From Actinacidiphila sp. DG2A-62 (GTDB lineage: Bacteria; Actinomycetota; Actinomycetes; Streptomycetales; Streptomycetaceae): a stretch of 64,000 bases of DNA. Of the stretch, positions 1-9,059 are shown piece after piece. The stretch lies in NCBI RefSeq assembly GCF_035825295.1, contig NZ_JAYMGI010000002.1:4469001-4533000 (forward strand). The letters run 5' to 3'. Made by a program: the position numbers and the translations under genes. The notes under the pieces were generated by a model. It was not told the DNA's origin. It saw only the letters and a list, made by a program, of their open reading frames with translations, and made no database searches. Numbering within the stretch: the first letter of the stretch is position 1; every line of letters begins with the position of its first letter.

Positions 1-1
1 C

Positions 2-73
2 GCCGCGCCGGGCACGGCCGCCCACGCCGCGCCGGGCACGTCTGCTCACGCCGCGCCGGGCACGTCCGCTCAC
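2..73 (+). repeat. 24-bp tandem repeat, three copies, inside the regulator gene
   Basis: Three consecutive 24-bp units, differing by only a few bases, encode an eight-residue Ala/Pro/Gly/Thr/Ser/His unit (APGTSAHA type). The array may continue upstream of the window. The unit length is a multiple of three, so copy-number change would keep the frame. It probably lies in a flexible linker before the ATPase core. Confidence 0.8.
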
Positions 74-2449
74 GCCGCCCCGGCCGTCGACGCCCACCCC
101 GGGCCCGGCACCGCGCCCCCCACGACCGCCGCCTCCCCCTCGGTCCCCGATCCTGTCCCCGGTCCCGCCGCGTGGATCGCCGGGGCCCTGGAGAGCCGGC
201 CCACCCTCCTCGTCCTCGACAACTGCGAACACCTCGTCGAGGACGTCGCCCGCCTCGTCGAGGCTCTGCTCGCCGCCGCGCCGCAGGCCCGCGTCCTCGC
301 CACCAGCCGGGAGGCGCTGGGCATCGCCGGCGAGGTGGTGTGCCCGGTCCCGACGCTGCCGGTGCCCGCGCCCGGCGCGGACCCGCAACGCGCCCTCGCC
401 TTCCCCGCCGTGCGGCTGTTCGCCGAGCGCGCCGCGGCCGTCCGCCCCGGCTTCGACCCGACGGCCGACCCGGCCGGGGCAGCGGCCGTGCTGCGGCTGT
501 GCGCCGCGCTCGACGGGCTGCCGCTGGCCATCGAACTGGCCGCCGCGCGGCTGCGGTCGATGTCCGTCACCGAGATCGCCGACCGGCTCGTCGCGGCGCC
601 GGCCGACGACGCGCCGTACAGCCTGGGCGTGCGGCCCGACGCGCTGTTCCGGCTGCTGTCGCGCGGCAGTCGCACCGCGCGGCCGCGCCAGCGCACGCTG
701 CGCGGCGTCGTGGAGTGGAGCTGGGACCTGCTGCCCGAGGACGAGCGCGCGGTGCTCCGCCGAGCCTCGGTCTTCGCGGGCGGCTGGACCCTGGAGGCCG
801 CGGAGGCGGTCTGCGCCGACCCCGCCGACCCCGCCGGCTCCGCCGGTTCCGCCGACCCCGCCGGTTCCGCCGACCTCCGCACCCCCGACCCCGCCCGCCC
901 GCGCATCGCGCCCGACGACGTCCTCGACCTGCTCGCCGCCCTGGTCGAGAAATCCCTCGTCGTGGCCCACCAACCCGCCGGCGCCGGTGGGGTCCGCTAC
1001 CGCATGCTGGAGTCGATCCGCGCGTACGCCGCCGAGCGGCTCGCCGAGGCGGGGGAGAGCGCGGACACCCTGCGCGCCCACACCGCGTACTTCCTGGGCG
1101 TCGCGCTCGACGCCGACCCGCACCTGCGCCGGGCCGAGCAGTTGGACTGGCTGCGGCTGCTCTCCGACGACCGCGACAACCTCCAGGCGGCGCTGCACCG
1201 CAGCCTCGACGCGGGCGACGTCCGCACCGCGATGCGGCTGATCGCCGCGCTGTCCTCGTACTGGCTGCTGCGCGGCGTGCGGTACGAGGGAGCGGGAGCA
1301 GCCCGCAGGGTGCTCGCCGCGCTCGGGCCGAACCCGCCGCGCGGCATGGAGGAGGAGTACGTCCTGAGCGTGCTGGCCGTGGTCGGCACGCGCTCGGGCA
1401 CCGAGGGCTTCGACGACCACGTGGCCGTCGCGACCCGGCTGGTGGACGCCATGAACCGGGTGTCGAGCCGCTTCCCGGCGCTCACGCTGCTGTGGGCGCC
1501 GTTCGCGGGGGTGCCGGAGGGCGACGTGGACACGCTGGAGGTCCTGGAGGAGTTCCTCGCCGAGCGCGACGACCCCTGGTACCGCGCGCTCGGCCACCTC
1601 GGCTCGGGCTTCCAGGCATGGTTGGTCGCGGGGGACGCCGCGCGCGCCGAGCGGCACTGGCGGGCCTGCCTGGACGGTTTCCGCGCGGTCGGCGACCGCT
1701 GGGGCATGATCACCTCCCTCGGCGTGCTGGCCGACCTCGCCGACCACCGCGGCGAGCCCGCCACGGCCACCGGCCTGCTCGGCGAGGCGCTGGGGCTCGC
1801 CGAGGAGCTGGACTCCGCGGTCGACATCGCCGAACTGCTCTGCAGCCGCGCCTCCTACGCGCTGCGCGCGGGCGACCACGCCGGGGCCGCCGCGGCCTGC
1901 GAGCGGGCCGTCGAGCTGTCCCGGCGGGCCGGCGCCGCGGACACGCTGGCGCTGGCGCACCTCGGCCTGGCCGAGACGGCCCGGCTGCGCGGCGAACTCG
2001 CCGCCGCGCAGGCGCTGTGCGAGCAGGCGCTCGCCGAGTGCCCGGCCGGCTGGTTCTCCGGCGCCGGCATCAGGACCGCGGTGCTGATCGCGATGGCCAA
2101 GATCGCGATCGCGGAGGGGGACGCGGACCGGGCCCGTACGGGGCTGGCGCAGGCCGTGGCGGGCGACCCCGCGGGCCTGCGCTTCCCGCGGTCCGGGGCC
2201 TCGGCCTGCGAGGCCGCCGCCGGACTCGCCCTCCTGCGAGCCGACCCGCGGCAGGCCGCCGCGCTGCTCGGCGCCGCCGAGGCGCTGCGCGGCAGCCCGC
2301 CGGCCGCCGACGCGGACGCCGCCGCGGCAGCCGCCCGCGCCGCGCTGGGCGACGAGCCCTACGACGCCGCCAGGACCGCTGCCGCCTCCGCCGACCGCGA
2401 CACCGCCCTCGCCGCGGTGACCGCCTACCTCACGTCCCCGGCCGCCTGA
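2..2449 (+). CDS. AfsR/LuxR-type ATPase regulator, 5' end cut by window
   Basis: The reading frame is open from the first bases, so the gene starts upstream; 815 residues are visible. Near visible residue 66 the sequence LLVLDNCEHL, followed by VLATSREALGI, is the Walker B / sensor part of an NB-ARC-like (STAND) ATPase as in AfsR-type and putative ATPase regulators. It is followed by a winged-helix-like stretch (RTLRGVVEWSWDLL) and a long Ala/Leu-rich helical C-terminal part typical of TPR-like repeats. A DNA-binding or BTAD domain is expected in the missing N-terminus but cannot be seen. There are Pro/Ala-rich linkers at the visible start and an Ala/Asp/Pro/Gly/Ser linker near 820-890. The role is probably transcriptional control; the target is unknown. 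Confidence 0.8.
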   Translation, partial: AAPGTAAHAAPGTSAHAAPGTSAHAAPAVDAHPGPGTAPPTTAASPSVPDPVPGPAAWIAGALESRPTLLVLDNCEHLVEDVARLVEALLAAAPQARVLATSREALGIAGEVVCPVPTLPVPAPGADPQRALAFPAVRLFAERAAAVRPGFDPTADPAGAAAVLRLCAALDGLPLAIELAAARLRSMSVTEIADRLVAAPADDAPYSLGVRPDALFRLLSRGSRTARPRQRTLRGVVEWSWDLLPEDERAVLRRASVFAGGWTLEAAEAVCADPADPAGSAGSADPAGSADLRTPDPARPRIAPDDVLDLLAALVEKSLVVAHQPAGAGGVRYRMLESIRAYAAERLAEAGESADTLRAHTAYFLGVALDADPHLRRAEQLDWLRLLSDDRDNLQAALHRSLDAGDVRTAMRLIAALSSYWLLRGVRYEGAGAARRVLAALGPNPPRGMEEEYVLSVLAVVGTRSGTEGFDDHVAVATRLVDAMNRVSSRFPALTLLWAPFAGVPEGDVDTLEVLEEFLAERDDPWYRALGHLGSGFQAWLVAGDAARAERHWRACLDGFRAVGDRWGMITSLGVLADLADHRGEPATATGLLGEALGLAEELDSAVDIAELLCSRASYALRAGDHAGAAAACERAVELSRRAGAADTLALAHLGLAETARLRGELAAAQALCEQALAECPAGWFSGAGIRTAVLIAMAKIAIAEGDADRARTGLAQAVAGDPAGLRFPRSGASACEAAAGLALLRADPRQAAALLGAAEALRGSPPAADADAAAAAARAALGDEPYDAARTAAASADRDTALAAVTAYLTSPAA

Positions 2450-2649
2450 CCGGAGCGGGCGGTCGCCTCACCGGCCCCGGCACAGCGCCCCGCGCAGCGC
2501 GGACACCCGAGCGCAAGCCCAGCGCATGCGCACCGCCCGCCCACACGCACGCGCCCACGCCCGCCCACGCACCCCCATCGCACGCGCGGTGCGGGCGCGG
2601 TGCGCGTGCGGTCAGGGCGCGGTCAGCGCGGACCCGCACCCTCCTGGGC

Positions 2650-4320
2650 ATGACACCGAAGACCCCGCACCCATCGACCACCGGGCAGGATTCCGCGACC
2701 ACCCGGCAGACCCCCGCGACCGGGCAGGCGCCGCGGACCTCCCCGCGCACCGGCGCGGCCACCGCCGCCGGAGGCGACCCGCGCCGGTGGGCCGTCCTGG
2801 CCGTCTCCTGCGTCGCCGCCGCGCTGCTCGGCATCGACAACAGCGTGCTGACGTACGCCGTCCCCTCCCTGTCCCGGCAGTTGAACCCCTCCTCCACCCA
2901 GCTGCTGTGGATCGTCGACGTCTACGGCTTCGTGCTCGGCGGCCTGCTGATCGTCGCCGGCGCCCTGGGGGACCGGATCGGCGGCAAGAAGCTGCTGCTG
3001 ACCGGCGTCGGCGGATTCGGCGCGGCCTCCGCGCTGACCGCCTACGCGCCCAGCCCCGAACTGCTCATCGCCGCACGGGCGCTGCTCGGCCTCGCGGGCG
3101 CCACGATCATGCCGTCCACGCTCTCGCTGGTCCGGACCGCCTTCACCGATCCCAGGGAGCGGACCACCGCGATCGGCGTCAGCGGCGGCGTCGCGGCGGC
3201 CAGTTTCGCGCTCGGCCCAGTCGTCGGCGGGCTGCTGCTCGACCACTTCTGGTGGGGCTCGGTGTTCCTGATCAACGTGCCGCTGATGGCGGCGATCCTG
3301 GTCGCGGGCGCGCTGGTGCTGCCGGAGTCGCGCAGCGCGCACCCCAGGCCGCTGGACTGGGCGAGCGTGCCGCTGTCGATCACGGGCATGTTCGGCGTCA
3401 TCTACGCGATCAAGACCGCGGCCCGCGACGGCGTCGACGAGCCCGCGGTGTGGATCGCCGCGGCGGTCGGCGCGCTCGCCCTCGCCGCCTTCCTGCGCCG
3501 CCAGGGCCGGCTGGCCGCGCCGCTGCTGGAGCTGCGGCTGTTCCGCAACGAGGCGTTCTCCGGGACGATCGGCGCGAACGTCGTCACGATGCTCGCGTCC
3601 ACCACCCTGTCGCTGGCCTGCTCGCTGTACTTCCAGGTGGTCCGCGGCTGGTCGCCGCTCACCGCCGGCCTGGCGCTGCTGCCGGGACCGCTGTCCGCGG
3701 CGTTCGCGGCGCCGCTGGCCACCCTGCTCGTCCCGCGGATCGGGCGCGCCCGCACCGTCGCGCTCGGGCTGCTGCTGATGGCGGTCAGCACCGCGGGCAT
3801 CGGGATGCTGACCGCGCACACCGCGTACTGGAGGATGCTGCCGGTCCTGGTGGTCAACGGCGTCGGGATCATCTTCACCTTCGCGGTCACGTCCGACACG
3901 ATCCTGGCGAGCGCGCCGCGGGACCGCACGGGCTCGGCCGCGGCGATCTCCGAGACGTCGATGGAGCTGGGCGGCGCGCTCGGCATCGCGATCCTGGGGT
4001 CGGTGCTGACCGCGGTCTACCGCGGCGCCGTCTCCCTGCCGCGAGGGCTGACCGGCGCTCAGGCGTCCGTGGCACGCGAGTCGGTGGCCGGCGGCGTCGA
4101 CACGGCCGGCCGGGTGGGCGGCCCGCTGGGCCGCCGGATCGCGGACGCGTCCCGCGAGGCGTACCTGCACAGCTTCCACGTCACCACGCTGATCGCCGCC
4201 GCGGTCATGCTGGCCGGCGCCGCCGTCGCTCTGTGGACGCTGCGGAACGTCCCGGCGGAGCTGCCCGGCGACGCGGACCCGGTGCCGCGGCCGGCCGCGG
4301 CACCGGTGTCGGCGCCGTGA
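2650..4320 (+). CDS. MFS transporter, DHA2 (EmrB/QacA-like) family
   Basis: 556 residues. After a Thr/Pro-rich N-terminal tail of about 45 residues there are about 14 hydrophobic segments, the count expected for DHA2 drug:H+ antiporters. Motif A appears as GALGDRIGGKKLL after the second segment, and motif-C-like GPVVGGLLLDHFWWGSVFLINVP follows helix 5. Both are typical of QacA/SmvA-type efflux pumps in the cytoplasmic membrane. The ATG at 2650 was chosen because it precedes the Thr-rich tail and the first helix; the frame is open much further upstream, but that part is antisense-like noise over the preceding gene. The substrate cannot be told. No regulator is adjacent apart from the upstream AfsR-like gene. 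Confidence 0.85.
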   Translation: MTPKTPHPSTTGQDSATTRQTPATGQAPRTSPRTGAATAAGGDPRRWAVLAVSCVAAALLGIDNSVLTYAVPSLSRQLNPSSTQLLWIVDVYGFVLGGLLIVAGALGDRIGGKKLLLTGVGGFGAASALTAYAPSPELLIAARALLGLAGATIMPSTLSLVRTAFTDPRERTTAIGVSGGVAAASFALGPVVGGLLLDHFWWGSVFLINVPLMAAILVAGALVLPESRSAHPRPLDWASVPLSITGMFGVIYAIKTAARDGVDEPAVWIAAAVGALALAAFLRRQGRLAAPLLELRLFRNEAFSGTIGANVVTMLASTTLSLACSLYFQVVRGWSPLTAGLALLPGPLSAAFAAPLATLLVPRIGRARTVALGLLLMAVSTAGIGMLTAHTAYWRMLPVLVVNGVGIIFTFAVTSDTILASAPRDRTGSAAAISETSMELGGALGIAILGSVLTAVYRGAVSLPRGLTGAQASVARESVAGGVDTAGRVGGPLGRRIADASREAYLHSFHVTTLIAAAVMLAGAAVALWTLRNVPAELPGDADPVPRPAAAPVSAP

Positions 4321-4372
4321 CCGGGCCGTCGCCGGCGCGTCCGCGCGTCCGCGCGCGCCCTCATGCGTCCCT

Positions 4373-4417
4373 GTGCGTCCGGTGCGTCCGGTGCGTCCGG
4401 TGCGTCCGGTGCGTCCG
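4373..4417. repeat. 9-bp tandem repeat in a gene-free spacer
   Basis: Five exact copies of gtgcgtccg. The surrounding spacer (4321-4684, between convergent MFS and DUF5324 genes) is extremely GC-rich, with short gcg/cgc runs. I see no convincing gene or clear terminator in it. Confidence 0.85.
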
Positions 4418-4684
4418 GCAGAACGCGCGACGCCGCGGGTCCGGTCCGGGCGCGCCACGCGCCCGCTCGCCCCGCGCGACACCCGCGCCGGTCCGCGGCC
4501 CGCACGCTGCCCGCACGCCGCGCGCACGCCGGGCGGGTCATCCGGGGAATGCCCGGGTGACCCGCCTTCGGAGCGACGCCGACGCCCGCGCCGACGCCCC
4601 GCCGCGTAGGGACGCCCCGCCGCGTGGGCGACGCCCCGCCGGGTCAACGGCGCCCGCCGCGCGTGCGGCCGCGACGCCGCCGCG

Positions 4685-5467
4685 TCAGCGGTCCTCGTCG
4701 TCCCGCCGGTCCGCGTCCGCCTGCTTCGCCTCGACCTCGGGGTCCAGGTCCCCGCCGACCGAGCCGTCCACGCGGTCCACCTTCGGACCGGAGCCGTTGA
4801 GCGAGGCGGAGCCCTCGTCCAGCGGGTCCACGACCGTCAGCGTGCTGCCCGGGCCCACCCGGTCGTCGACCTCGGTGGCCTCCGCGGGCTCCACCAGCCA
4901 GTCGGGGCTGGTCTGCTTGCTCCACCACTTGTACGCGGCGAACACCGCGCCGCCGGCGAGCCCCGCGACCACCAGGGTCCGCAGCACCCGGCCGGCCTGC
5001 CGGCGCCTGGCCCGCTGCCGGACCAGTCGCTCGATCTCCGCGGCGGTCACCCGGCCGCGCAGCGCCTGGATCGCGGCCGCGCCGCGCACCGCGATCTCGT
5101 CCTTGGCCGGGACCGCGACCGCCATCGTGGAGGCCACGGCGGCGCCGACCTTGGGCGCGGTGAAGTCGGCCGCGGTCCGCGCGCCCTCCTTCGTACGGCG
5201 GGCGGCGGTCTCCACCGCGTCGGCCGCCTTGGGCGGCACCGCCGCCCACACCTGCTCGCGCGCCTGACCGACCCTGGGGGCCAGCCGCGCGTCGTACTTC
5301 TCCTTGGCGAGTGCGCCGGCCTGCCTGCCGTACGTACCGGCCTGGCGGCCGTACTGCACGGCGCTCTCCTTGGCCGTGCTCGCGTACGGGGCCGCCACCT
5401 CCGCGGCGTGCCGCACGCTGTCCTTCGTCACGTCGGCCGCGTGGCGCACGCTGTCGATGCGGGTCAC
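4685..5467 (-). CDS. DUF5324 family membrane protein
   Basis: 260 residues beginning VTRIDSVRHAADVTKDSV. The N-terminal half is Ala/Lys/Arg-rich and amphipathic (repeats of the HAAEVAAPYASTAKES kind). A single hydrophobic segment near residues 165-185 (LRTLVVAGLAGGAVFAAYKWW) is followed by an acidic, disordered tail. This matches the actinomycete DUF5324 proteins, of unknown function, that lie opposite the cyclophilin gene near the origin. The GTG at 5467 was chosen because GAGGAGG lies just upstream and relatives start with this TRIDSVR sequence. The frame stays open upstream, but that part looks non-coding. A single-pass membrane protein with cytoplasmic helices is inferred. Confidence 0.8.
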   Translation of the reverse strand: MTRIDSVRHAADVTKDSVRHAAEVAAPYASTAKESAVQYGRQAGTYGRQAGALAKEKYDARLAPRVGQAREQVWAAVPPKAADAVETAARRTKEGARTAADFTAPKVGAAVASTMAVAVPAKDEIAVRGAAAIQALRGRVTAAEIERLVRQRARRRQAGRVLRTLVVAGLAGGAVFAAYKWWSKQTSPDWLVEPAEATEVDDRVGPGSTLTVVDPLDEGSASLNGSGPKVDRVDGSVGGDLDPEVEAKQADADRRDDEDR

Positions 5468-5717
5468 AGGAACCTCCTCCTCGGTGGCGTACGGTTTTCG
5501 CCTTTCCACCCGGTTCGACATCATGCCCGGCAGCGGGAGCCACGGCATGCGCGGCGGGGCATCCGGGTCAGCGCCCCGGCCGGCCCGCGTCCCCGCACGC
5601 GGTTCGGGAGCAGTTCGGGGGAAGGCGGCGGCGGCACGACGCGGCGTGCGAGGATTTGTCCTCAGCAACTTCCGACGAGGCCGAGGCGGACCTCACCGGT
5701 GCGAGGGAAGGCAGATC

Positions 5718-6245
5718 GTGGCCGAGCAGCTCTACGCGACCCTGAAGACCAACCGCGGTGACATCGTGGTGCGGCTGCTGCCGAACCACGCCCCGAAGAC
5801 CGTGGCGAACTTCGTCGGGCTCGCCGAGGGCACCCGTGAGTGGACCGACCCGCGCACCGGCAGCCCGACGACCGCGCGGCTCTACGACGGCACGGTGTTC
5901 CACCGGGTGATCTCCGGCTTCATGATCCAGGGCGGCGACCCGCTCGGGAACGGCACCGGCGGCCCCGGCTACGAGTTCGCCGACGAGTTCCACCCCGACC
6001 TGGCCTTCGACCGCCCCTACCTGCTGGCGATGGCCAACGCCGGCCCGGGCACCAACGGCTCGCAGTTCTTCATCACCGTCGCCCCGACCACCTGGCTGAC
6101 CCGCAAGCACACCATCTTCGGCGAGGTCGCCGACGACGCCAGCAAGAAGGTGGTGGACGCGGTCATCGGCACGCCGACCAACCCGCGCACCGACCGCCCG
6201 CTGGACGACGTGGTGATCGAGACGGTCGTCATCGAAAAGCGCTGA
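5718..6245 (+). CDS. Cyclophilin-type peptidyl-prolyl cis-trans isomerase
   Basis: 175 residues, no signal peptide, so cytoplasmic. It catalyses cis-trans isomerisation of Xaa-Pro bonds. Cyclophilin signatures are clear: FHRVISGFMIQGGDP holds the catalytic Arg and the Phe/Met/Gln pocket residues, then GTGGPGYEFADEF, LAMANAGPGTNGSQFFIT, and the Trp-Leu-x5-His-Thr-x-Phe-Gly segment. The GTG start at 5718 follows a GGGAAGG box and gives the standard length and N-terminus (AEQLYATLKTNRGDI). It is divergent from the DUF5324 gene and upstream of the rhomboid gene, the usual streptomycete order. Confidence 0.93.
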   Translation: MAEQLYATLKTNRGDIVVRLLPNHAPKTVANFVGLAEGTREWTDPRTGSPTTARLYDGTVFHRVISGFMIQGGDPLGNGTGGPGYEFADEFHPDLAFDRPYLLAMANAGPGTNGSQFFITVAPTTWLTRKHTIFGEVADDASKKVVDAVIGTPTNPRTDRPLDDVVIETVVIEKR

Positions 6246-6454
6246 GAGGCGCTGACAAGCGCTGGAGCGCCGGAGTACCGGGAAGGGCCGAAGGACCGGG
6301 AAGCGCCGAAGGACGCTGACAAGCGCTGGAGAGCCTGCGGGCCGCGCCGGCCCGCCCGACGGGAACACCCCGCCCCGCCCGGACGTATGACGGTCGGGGC
6401 GGAAACCGTACAGCCGGCGCACAGGTCGCGGGCGTCGTCAGGGAGAGGGCTTCG

Positions 6455-7315
6455 ATGGATCAGCAGCAGGCGGTCACCTGCTACCGGCACCCGGACCGGG
6501 AGACGGGCATCCGCTGCACCCGCTGCAACCGACCGATCTGCCCGGACTGCATGGTCAACGCCTCGGTGGGCTTCCAGTGCCGCGAGTGCGTCACCGCACA
6601 GCACAGCGGCCATGTGCAGCCGCGCACCATCGCGGGCGGCACCGTCGCCGCCGACCCCTTCCTGGTCACCAAGATCCTCATCGGGCTGAACATCGCGGTG
6701 TTCATCCTGGTCAGGACGGTCGGCTACCGGCTGGTGGACGATCTGGGGCTGTACGCGATCTGCGGGCGCGATTTCGAGGGGCAGCAGCGGTGCTTCGGCG
6801 TCGCGCAGGGCGCCGACCAGTGGTACCGCCTGCTCACCTCGGCGTTCCTGCACTGGGAGTACTGGCACATCGGCTTCAACATGCTGTCGCTGTGGTGGAT
6901 CGGCGCGCCGCTGGAGCAGCGGCTGGGCCGCTCCCGCTACCTGGCGCTGTACGTCGTGTCGGCGATCGGCGGCAGCGCGGTGGCGCTGCTGCTGTCCGCG
7001 GACGGACTCACCCTCGGCGCCTCGGGCGCGATCTTCGGCCTCTTCGGCGCGACCGCCGTCTACATGCGGCGGATGAACTACGACATGCGCCCGGTGATGA
7101 TCCTGCTGGCGCTGAACATCTTCTTCAGCTTCACCTGGCCGAACGTCAGCTGGGAGGGCCACCTCGGCGGCCTCGTCTCCGGGACCCTGGTGGCGATAGG
7201 CATCCTCTACGCGCCGCGCGAGCGCCGCACGCTGATCCAGTGGGGGACGTGCGCGGGGGTCCTGGTGCTGTCGCTGGCCGTCGCCGGCATCGCTGTGGCA
7301 CAGGTCACTCCCTGA
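6455..7315 (+). CDS. Rhomboid family intramembrane serine protease with N-terminal zinc-binding domain
   Basis: 286 residues. Residues 8-45 hold a B-box-like zinc-binding motif (CYRHPDRETGIRCTRC, then CPDC, then CREC). The membrane core follows with about six to seven helices. Catalytic features are present: HWEYWHIGFNM in the early part, GASGAIFG with the nucleophile Ser, and the catalytic His in SWEGHLGG. It should cleave transmembrane substrates within the plane of the membrane; the substrate is unknown. The ATG at 6455 follows GGGAGAGGG. It lies directly upstream of the DnaA-box cluster. Confidence 0.92.
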   Translation: MDQQQAVTCYRHPDRETGIRCTRCNRPICPDCMVNASVGFQCRECVTAQHSGHVQPRTIAGGTVAADPFLVTKILIGLNIAVFILVRTVGYRLVDDLGLYAICGRDFEGQQRCFGVAQGADQWYRLLTSAFLHWEYWHIGFNMLSLWWIGAPLEQRLGRSRYLALYVVSAIGGSAVALLLSADGLTLGASGAIFGLFGATAVYMRRMNYDMRPVMILLALNIFFSFTWPNVSWEGHLGGLVSGTLVAIGILYAPRERRTLIQWGTCAGVLVLSLAVAGIAVAQVTP

Positions 7316-7353
7316 ACCCGTCGCGCCCCCGTGCCCCTGGCGTTGATCACACG

Positions 7354-7609
7354 TTATCCACAGCGTGACGGTCCCGACCGTCCTGTTGTGCACAGCAGGT
7401 GGGAACGGCTGTGCGGAGGGTCACCGGTCCGGGTTTGTCCTGCAAGATCACAGCAAGGGCAACGAAAAGACCGGTGGCCGCGGGTGGGCCACCGGTCGTA
7501 CCGGCGTCAACCTCGTAGAGGTTATCCACAGATCTTCCGACCTTTTCCCCACTGTGGATACCCCTGTGGATAACCCTGTGGACAGGTCGGTGGACAACGC
7601 TGTGGACCG
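7354..7609. promoter_or_regulatory. Cluster of DnaA boxes
   Basis: This 300-bp gene-free gap contains many sequences close to the actinomycete DnaA box TTGTCCACA / TTATCCACA. Exact TTATCCACA occurs at 7354-7362 and 7522-7530 (forward) and 7565-7573 (reverse). One- or two-mismatch boxes lie at 7386-7394 (TTGTGCACA), 7553-7561, 7577-7585, 7589-7597 and 7601-7609. Five sit within 60 bp, all in reverse orientation. It lacks the dnaA/dnaN neighbours of oriC. It resembles the DnaA-titrating clusters described near the origin in Streptomyces coelicolor (the H69-type cluster); that equivalence is inferred from position beside crgA. Confidence 0.8.
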
Positions 7610-7621
7610 GCGTGTGGAGTG

Positions 7622-7876
7622 CTACTTCCACTGGGTCGAGACGACGAACCCGCCCGCGATGAAGCCGAAGCCGATGACGATGTTCCAGTTGCCGAGCGGG
7701 TCCACCGGCAGGCTGCCCTGGGTCACGTAGAACAGCACGATCCAGGCCAGACCGACGATGAAGAACGCCAGCATCAGGGGCGCCACCCAGCTGCGGTTGC
7801 CCAGCTTTATGGCGGTGGCGTTCTTCGCCGGGGGCGGGGTGAAGTCCGCCTTCTTGCGAATCCGTGACTTCGGCAC
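7622..7876 (-). CDS. crgA: Cell division protein CrgA
   Basis: 84 residues. A basic N-terminus (MPKSRIRKKADFTPPP) precedes two transmembrane helices (about residues 30-50 and 66-80) separated by a short Gly/Pro loop (VTQGSLPVDPLGNWN). The size, topology and W at the end match actinobacterial CrgA, a divisome protein that works with FtsZ/FtsQ/PBPs and, in Streptomyces, coordinates septation in aerial hyphae. It is divergent from the DUF881 gene, as in other streptomycetes. Its start is preceded by AGGAGAA. Confidence 0.95.
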   Translation of the reverse strand: MPKSRIRKKADFTPPPAKNATAIKLGNRSWVAPLMLAFFIVGLAWIVLFYVTQGSLPVDPLGNWNIVIGFGFIAGGFVVSTQWK

Positions 7877-7967
7877 GAGGGGTTCTCCTGTCGATGCGCG
7901 CTACTACCGCTTCCGGGCGTCGGTTAGCGTAGGGGCTACTCGGGCTGTCAAGGAGACAGGGTATTTG

Positions 7968-8753
7968 GTGACCGGAACCGGTGGCACCTCCCCCACCCCT
8001 TCTTCCTCCCGTTCTGTTCATCGCACGGTAGTCCTGCGAGTGCTCAGTGCGGGAGTCTTCGCGCTGGCCGGGCTCATCTTCTGGACGAGTTTCGACACCG
8101 CCAAGGGCGTCGACATCCGCAGTGACGACCCGCTGCCCAAGCTCTCGGACAACGTGCGGGCCAAGAACAACCGCAACGCCGAGCTGGACGCCCAGGTCGC
8201 GGCCGAGCGGCGGGAGGTCGACGAGCTGGCCGGCCGCGGCAGCGGGCTGAGCCCCGCCGAGCGGGCCCGGCTGGCCGCGCTGGACACGGCGGCCGGCACC
8301 GCGCCGCTGACCGGCCCGGGGCTGGAGGTCACCCTCGACGACGCCCCGCCGAACGCGGTGCCGCTGGAGCCCGGCGTCCCCGACCCGCAGCCGAACGACC
8401 TGGTCATCCACCAGCAGGACCTGCAAGCCGTGGTCAACGCGCTGTGGCAGGGCGGCGCCGACGGCATCCGCGTCATGGACCAGCGGCTGATCTCCACCAG
8501 CGCGGTCCGCTGCGTCGGCAACACCCTGATCCTCCAGGGCCGCGTCTACTCGCCGCCCTACCGGATCACCGCCGTGGGGGACCAGGACGCGCTGCGCAAG
8601 GCGATCGCCCGCAGCCCCGCGATCCAGAACTACCTCCAGTACGTCCAGGCGTACGGACTCGGCTGGAAGGTCTCCGCACCGGGCAAGGTCACCCTGCCGG
8701 GCTACTCGGGGTCGGTGAACCTGACCTACGCGAAGCCTGTGGACCAGCAGTGA
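7968..8753 (+). CDS. DUF881 family protein
   Basis: About 261 residues. One transmembrane segment near residues 22-42 (VLRVLSAGVFALAGLIFWTSF) is followed by an extracytoplasmic domain. The family motifs are visible: LTGPGLEVTLDDAP, LVIHQQDLQAVVNALWQGGADGIRVMDQRL and SPPYRITAVGD. DUF881 proteins are single-pass envelope proteins common beside crgA and division genes in actinobacteria; the biochemical role is unknown. AAGGAG lies at 7950-7955; the TTG at 7965 and the GTG at 7968 are both possible starts, one codon apart. The frame is open further upstream but overlaps crgA. Confidence 0.85.
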   Translation: MTGTGGTSPTPSSSRSVHRTVVLRVLSAGVFALAGLIFWTSFDTAKGVDIRSDDPLPKLSDNVRAKNNRNAELDAQVAAERREVDELAGRGSGLSPAERARLAALDTAAGTAPLTGPGLEVTLDDAPPNAVPLEPGVPDPQPNDLVIHQQDLQAVVNALWQGGADGIRVMDQRLISTSAVRCVGNTLILQGRVYSPPYRITAVGDQDALRKAIARSPAIQNYLQYVQAYGLGWKVSAPGKVTLPGYSGSVNLTYAKPVDQQ

Positions 8754-8855
8754 AAGGGCGCCCCAACCCATGCCAATGCTTTGTCCTGGCGGGCCTCCCT
8801 CCGAGCCGATCAGCCTCTACTCTGTTCCGGGGACCCACGAGGAAGGCAGCAGCAC

Positions 8856-9059
8856 ATGTACGGCTGGATCTGGCGGCATCTGCCGGGTAACGCCTGGGTG
8901 AGGGCGTTCATCTCGCTCGTGCTGGTCCTCGCCATCGTGTACCTGCTCTTCCAGGTCGTCTTCCCGTGGGCGGAACCGCTGCTTCCGTTCAACGATGTGA
9001 CGGTGGACAACAACAACGGCCTGCACGCCGTCACGCACGGGGTGACCGCCCTCCGATGA
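8856..9059 (+). CDS. Small conserved membrane protein
   Basis: 67 residues: MYGWIWRHLPG, one hydrophobic segment (about residues 16-36), then a short loop ending in an Asn/Asp-rich tail. Similar tiny proteins precede the pabA-like gene in streptomycetes; the function is unknown. The ATG follows GAGGAAGG. Its stop overlaps the next start (ATGA), so the two are probably translationally coupled. Confidence 0.75.
   Translation: MYGWIWRHLPGNAWVRAFISLVLVLAIVYLLFQVVFPWAEPLLPFNDVTVDNNNGLHAVTHGVTALR

Noticed and set aside
172..2640. Very long open frame running into the MFS gene
   Set aside because: The first 820 codons are an Arg/Pro/Ala-rich shadow of the AfsR-like gene in another frame; the transporter starts at 2650.
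7354..7609. The DnaA-box cluster as oriC itself
   Set aside because: No dnaA or dnaN neighbours and no AT-rich unwinding region; streptomycete oriC lies between those genes.
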